The translations under genes were made by a program, and so were the position numbers. The notes under the pieces were generated by a model. The model had not been told where the DNA came from. It saw only the letters and a program-made list of their open reading frames with translations, and ran no database searches. From Papio anubis (Eukaryota; Chordata; Mammalia; Primates; Cercopithecidae), in contig NC_044986.1 in assembly GCF_008728515.1 (NCBI RefSeq), positions 112,456,313-112,520,312 on the forward strand: 64,000 bases of DNA, written 5' to 3'. This document shows positions 58,578 through 64,000 of the stretch, piece by piece. Within the stretch, counting starts at the first letter, position 1. Each line of letters starts with the position of its first letter.

Positions 58578-58890
58578 TTGCTGGGCATGGTAGCACATGC
58601 CTGTAATCTCAGCACTTCGGGAGACTGAGGAGGGAGGATCACTGGAGGCCAGGAATTGAAGACCAGCCTGGGCAACGTAGCGAGACTCTGTCTCTACAAA
58701 AAAAATTTTTATTTAAATTAACTGGCCACACACTTGTAGCCCAAGCTACTCAGGAGGTTGAGGTGAGAGGATCATTTCAACCCAGGAGTTGGAGGCTGCA
58801 GTGAGCTGTGATCCCCCTACTTGTATCCCACCTTGGGCACCAGGTTGAGATCCTGTCTCTAAAAAATAAAAATAAAATTTAAAAATAGAA
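58578..58890 (+). mobile_element. old Alu (AluJ-like)
   Basis: Starts TGCTGGGCATGGTAGCACATG immediately after the monomer and runs through both arms to an A-rich tail; strongly diverged. Confidence 0.87.
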
Positions 58891-58961
58891 AATAAATGGT
58901 AACAATGATTCTTGCTATGTCCACCTGGGGCAGACCTGAGTTACAGGAACATGTAGTTTTT

Positions 58962-59253
58962 TGTTTGTTTGTGTTTTGTTTTTTTTTTACTTTTTTTTTT
59001 TGTATTTATATAAATCATATGCCAAAAGCATGAATCCCAATTTTCCAGCTTTAATAAAATGGAGATGGAAAAAAATTTTTTTAAATTATTATTATAGTTT
59101 AAGTTCTAGGGTACATGTGCATAACGTGCAGGTTTGTTACATATGTATACTTGTGCCATGTTGGTGTGCTGCACCCATCAACTCGTCAGCACCCATGAAC
59201 TTGTCATTTACATCAGGTATAACTCCCAATGCAATCCCTCCCCCCCCCATCCC
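58962..59253 (-). mobile_element. 5'-truncated L1 with 3' transduction
   Basis: The whole segment is bounded by an 18-bp direct repeat CAGGAACATGTAGTTTTT (58944-58961 and 59253-59270). From right to left (minus sense) it holds L1PA/PB-type 3'UTR (TTCTAGGGTACATGTGC and GCAGGTTTGTTACATATG on the plus strand), an A-rich end near 59070-59087, then about 67 bp of unrelated sequence (59003-59069), then a second A-rich tail (58962-59002). The extra block is sequence carried from the source locus when transcription passed the L1's own polyadenylation site. The 3'UTR part also contains a short internal duplication (CACCCAT...AACT...GTCA). Confidence 0.85.
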
Positions 59254-59270
59254 AGGAACATGTAGTTTTT

Positions 59271-62159
59271 ATCAGACAGAAGCATATCACATTTATGAGC
59301 AAAATTAAATCAATTATGGGGGAGGTTTGTGTTGTAAAATTTCTTTTCTTAAACTGAAGCACATTTTCCTCAAAATACATCTAATATACTGCAAAATAAA
59401 CACAAGAACAAAAGATCATTGTATACGGTAGTGTGGACATAGACTAAATTCACATCCTTTAAGCACTCTTATGAATCCTGTTACAAGCTTTTCAGTCCCA
59501 AATCAGTTAGTCTTGTTCAGCAGGATCCTGCCTCTTCGTCTACAGTTTTCTTTCAGCTTTTGGTCCTGAGCTGGCCTGAGACTGACCAGCCAGCCCAGCC
59601 CCCCAAATCCCCACCAGCATATGACCTCGTCCAAACAGCCCTGTGCACGTGCCTGCAAAGGTGACCCTATGTAATACACAGAATCTGCACCCTATTAATC
59701 TGCCACTGAACATCTGGGGTTAATGCCCAGTATGATTATTTTTGCACTTCTTTTAACCAGTGACCACATGGAGCTTTTTATGTGTCTTACTGTAATTTAC
59801 TTATTAATACCTTACTAATACCTTAGATAAAGTAGCCTATGTTAGAAATATTCCCTTGGTGGTTAACTAGCATGATCTCCTAAAAACTGTCTGTCTTTGT
59901 ATTCTTTCGATTATACAGGGGAGTCCCGTGATGTGCTCATGGGGACTTGGGAGTGTAACGGGGCAGAGGGGTAAGGAGGGAGCATCTTCATTTACCTAGT
60001 TAGGAGATCCAGCCAAACTAGATCTCAACCCCAGCTACATCTAAGCAAAGGGAGACCACAGCTGAAATTCAAAGAAACAAATTCGTGAAAGTCCGCAGGC
60101 CTGGCTCTGGGACATTTTCAAGAGTGATGATGACTGTGTATGCAGTGTTTGCCTCCAGAACTTCACCCAGTGCGAGATGAAGAAAGAAAAGTCAGCATTT
60201 GATACGTTGTTGTCCTAAGTGGTCAAGGTACCTAAAATAGGCAGGACATAGATGAAAATCCACATTTATAGTGGGAATTCAGACTCCCAGCTCCTAAAAT
60301 GATGACTGTGTCATAAATCCTGCCCCAACTTCAGATTGTTATTTTGAACTGTTCATTTAGATGTCATCATTTAAAAATTGTATTATTTCAGTAATCACTA
60401 AAATCTGTAAATTAACATATTCGCTTTCTATTTTGGCTTGAGTATCAAATTGTGACTGTGTCAAGAGAGGTCCAGTTTTCAAAAACGATATTCATTTGGA
60501 AGAGTGTTGGTTTCTGTCATAGCTATCAGTAAACAGAGAGATCTCATTTAAACCAGAGCCAGTAAACTAAGAGATTCAATGATACAATTAAAGAAAGAGC
60601 TTTATCCTGTTTTTAAATATATGTACAAAGATGTGGATCATTATATGATAGTAATCCACTGTGGTTATACTTATCAAATGGAGGAAATAAAAAGATTTCA
60701 TAGTGGAAATGTGAGATTAGTGAACGTCATCTTTTCTTCGTGTTTCAGAAAACAAAGCTGCCCTCTTTTGTTCTTTTAAGGCGTTGTTGCCTTGCGGCAC
60801 CTGGCACACGTAGATAGCATTGGTGCTTGTTCACTCCTGGCTCAGAAATCTGAATAGGAGACAGGCCGAGAAGAACAGGAAGGACAGAGCCCAGTCACCT
60901 GTGCCCCGGCTGCCGCTGCCACCACCGCCTCCACTAGTCAGACTACTTCCTCCTTTGCAACATGCTTGCAAGGGGGTGAGTTCATGTTCCTTGATCTGGA
61001 AAGAACAGTTCAAAATAACAGTATTTGGCAGTAGAAAGTGGAATGGGAAGCAGTGACAGCGTCTGCATTGGAAGTCTCTTAGCTCTGCAGAAACCTCCAG
61101 ATGCTTAGTTGTTAGGAGTTGTGGCAGATACCAGAAACAGCAGCTGTACCTGTCTCCTGAATCCTACCTTCAAGGTCCTGTTAAAACACTGTCCTTTACC
61201 CTCCTGAGCCCCAAGAGCCCCCTTCCTGCCGCACCCCAGCAGCCAAGTCCTGCCTGATGCTGTCTCAGACAGCGCTTGCTCTGTTGTCTCTCATGTTTTA
61301 CCACGTTCGACTTTATAGGATAGGTATTTGTGCATATGTCTCGCCTGCAGAGCGAACCTTCAGATTCCTACACATAGAGGGGGCTCAGTGAGTAGGTATT
61401 GAAACAGCTGGGTCAGTGTTATCCAGGTCACCCAACTCCTGAAGGTACCACATGAATGATTAGAAGACACGGGTGTGCTGAGCACATCGTGGCAAAGTTT
61501 CAAACCCACTTTCTTCATACAGGGATAAAAGATCTCTGAATCAACACCAGTCATTTTAAATGAATTCTTACATACTGTTTTGTTTATTCTGACAAATATC
61601 TATTGGGCACTCATTGGGTGCTTGACACTCCAGATACAAGAGTCCTCATCCCAGTGAAAAATGCAAACTCCCAGCTAAGCAAATGCTGCATGAAAAGTGC
61701 TGTAAACAGAGTTCTTAGAAAATAGTATGAGCGCGTGAAGAAGGGAGTGGCCAGTGCTGCCTGGTAGCCCATTCAGGTCAGTGTTTCTCAAACTGGGGTC
61801 CACGTTCACAGGATGAATGAATGTCTCAGAGGTCAGCGTTTTAAGTACCTGTTTAATGGTATCAGAATCAAACTGAGATTATATGAGTAACTACTGTCCT
61901 TCCCCTTCCTGTCTTGCCATTAAGAGCATCTGAACCACCCTAGACCCTCAAATCGCTGTGAGTAGCTGCTTCTGTAAGATAAACTTGGATTTTTTTTTTA
62001 AATGGCTTTCAAATGATACAGGAGCACTTAGCAAAAATCCAAGATGAGTTCATTTAGAACAAAAATTCTAAATGCAGCATAGGATATGCAAAATAAAACT
62101 CTGGTTATGAATAAAACTTCATCTTAGATTATGATGGTAAAATTCTCTCAATCCTAATA
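59271..62159 (+). other. intron 5 stretch without recognised young repeats
   Basis: About 2.9 kb with no Alu. 61580-61640 (CTATTGGGCACTCATTGGG) looks like an inverted L2 tail. ORFs at 60579-61056 and 61360-61554 lack coding signs. Confidence 0.4.
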
Positions 62160-62290
62160 TTGTCTGCACTGAATCATTCAACAAAGACTTATTGAGTGCC
62201 TGTTATGTACCACCTCTGTTCTGGGAACTAGGGACGTAGCCTCCAGCTCAGACCACCTCCTCTGGAGACCTGGAACCAGCAAGCAGCAAA
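62160..62290 (-). mobile_element. L2-like inverted tail
   Basis: AATCATTCAACAAAGACTTA, TTGAGTGCCTGTTATGTACC and TCTGTTCTGGGAACTAGGGA match the inverted L2 3' end pattern. Confidence 0.5.
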
Positions 62291-62430
62291 ATGCAGAAGT
62301 CGGGGGAAAGCCTGACAGCACAGCTCGTATAGTGATATTCACCACACATTCAGAGACCACACATGGAATGGCAAAGCGAAGCAGAGCCGTGGGATGATTT
62401 TCTGGATATTCCAGTTAGAGTTCTGTTTTG

Positions 62431-62735
62431 GCCGGGCGCAGTGGCTCAAGCCTGTAATCCCAGCACTTTGGGAGTCCGAGACGGGCGGATCACGAGGTCA
62501 GGAGATCGAGACCATCCTGGCTAACACGGTGAAACCCCGTCTCTACTAAAAATACAAAAAATCAGCCAGACATGGTGGCAGGTGACTGTAGTCCCAGCTA
62601 CTCGGGAGGCTGAGGCAGGAGAATGGCGTGAACCCGGAAGGCGGAGTTTGCAGTGAGCTGAGATCCGGCCACTGCACTCCAGCCTGGGTGACAGAGCGAG
62701 ACTCCGTCTCAAAAAAAAAAAAAAAAAAAAAAAAA
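62431..62735 (+). mobile_element. young AluY of Old World monkey type
   Basis: Full-length plus AluY with poly(A) of about 25 and a short duplication CTGTTTTGG at 62423-62431 and 62736-62744. It shares the GTGGCTCAAGCCTG and GAGATCCGGCCACTG changes with the copy at 8626-8945. Confidence 0.93.
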
Positions 62736-64000
62736 CTGTTTTGGAGGGACCAGGCCCAAACTCCTTCCTGTGTCATCCAAAGAATTTAAGCCACGCTCTG
62801 AGCCCTGTTTACCTTAACCATAGGTGGGGTGGCATGTTGAAAAGCGATAGGACAAAACCAAAAATAACCATTCTTACTATCCAGGAGAGAAATTAATCCC
62901 GAATCCTCACATTTCTGATGTGATTTAGAAACTGTAAAGCAGGGCCAGTTTTGTAAAGTGATAAATAGGAGATCTAAGAATCAGCTTCGATAGCATCTTA
63001 ATTCAGTGAGGTTTTCGTCAGACTTTTTTCCTAGTAACAGTTTACCAGTTGCATTTCTTCATATTAAAGTTATTATTTTACAGCTACCATGTCATAACCA
63101 ACAATAAACTAAATGACTTAGTAGTGCAGGTTATGACTAATGAACTTTAGTCTATTCCACAAGAAGTTACTGAGTGCCTGCTGTATGCCAGATCCTAGAG
63201 CTATAAAGTCTGAGCTTTGGGATCAGGAAGGGCTGCAAACTAATAAATAATTCTACTACAGTGTAAGAAATAGAATCATATGTCTGCTAAATGAACAGCA
63301 GGAACAGAGTTGTAGCCACCTCCATGGGCAGCAAGGAGTTAGGAGATCAGTTCATTTGGAAGGCTTTGCAAAGGAAAAGGTATGAACTGGGTTGAAAGAT
63401 TCAAAGGCGAGTTGTCAACCTCATGGCATGCTGTTGGAGAAGGCGTTCTGAGCGCCAAGCGTGTGCAATAGCGTCCAAGGTGAAAGGCGCCTTGGATGTC
63501 TTCTGCTTCCTTATCCCAGTCAGGAAATCCCTGCCAGGGAAGCAGTGTGCTAGCATCTTGGTTTTCCAAGGGTGATCTGGGACATAGTGTCACATTTTCC
63601 TCCCAAAATTAGGGATGGCGAGTGGATTTAAACAGCCTGGGAAACCTGCTCATCATTTTTACTTATTTTATGTATTAGTTTACAAAAGTTTTCACTGGGG
63701 GAAAAAAATAGCTCCGCAGCTAAAAGCCACTGGCATAGTAGAAGGAATCAGGGGTCTTCTGGGGTATCCTCGTATTTGTGTCCTTAGGTGAAAGAAATTA
63801 AGTTATTTAGTGTATGAGAAAGTGATCTATAACCGTACTGCACTGAGCGCATTTGAATTATTTCTCAATCATTTTTTTATGATCTCTTTGGGCTTTAGTT
63901 CCTTTGTTTATAAAATGAGGCTATTTCATTCAGAAGTCTCAACTCCCTGTTAGCTCTAGAATGATAGGATTTTGTGGTTATCCAGCCTTCTCGTGGCTAT
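62736..64000 (+). other. last intron 5 stretch in the window
   Basis: AT-rich intron. 63150-63200 (AGTTACTGAGTGCCTGCTGT) resembles an inverted L2 tail. No exon of BEND7 found. Confidence 0.4.

Overview
This window is primate nuclear DNA. It is dense in Alu elements with a scatter of MIR, L2, L1, LTR and DNA-transposon relics, and it carries one gene with a CpG-island promoter and small exons separated by large introns. The AluY copies at 8626-8945 and 62431-62735 carry changes I associate with Old World monkey AluY lineages (AluYR-type: GATCCGGCCACTG in the right arm and CTCAAGCCTG near the 5' end). A macaque, baboon or guenon is therefore more likely than a human or other ape.

The one gene I can support is BEND7 (BEN domain containing 7), on the + strand. 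Five coding exons are present: 16367-16427, 18691-18774, 45093-45395, 48282-48404 and 51987-52252. They join in frame with GT/AG splice sites into 837 nt, the first 279 codons. The segment holds a Ser/Lys/Arg-rich N-terminus, a Cys cluster followed by a short predicted helix, and a basic nuclear-localisation-like patch. The BEN domain itself must lie in exons beyond position 64000, so the gene is partial here.

Layout: 1-15490 is upstream intergenic DNA with many Alus, a solo HERV-E-type (LTR2-like) LTR split by an Alu, two MLT1-type LTRs, an L1 3' fragment holding nested inserts, a Tigger-type element and a U6 snRNA fragment. About 15495-16760 is the CpG island, with 5'UTR, exon 1 and two GCC-repeat tracts. 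The stretch 14410-20253 has no Alu. Intron 2 (18775-45092, 26.3 kb) carries most of the gene's repeats and one very odd block at about 41040-41356: an AT-rich yet CpG-dense tract built on ATCGAT, running straight into a 12-bp-unit minisatellite (41361-41507). Introns 3 and 4 are short. Intron 5 starts at 52253 and runs off the window; it contains an L1 insertion with a clear 3' transduction (58962-59253).

I found no second protein-coding gene, no intact RNA gene, no CRISPR array and no prokaryote-like system. The signal most worth checking is the ATCGAT tract, which is either an unusual satellite-like repeat or an assembly or consensus error. Repeat family names were assigned by eye from remembered consensus sequences, and edges without a target-site duplication are approximate.
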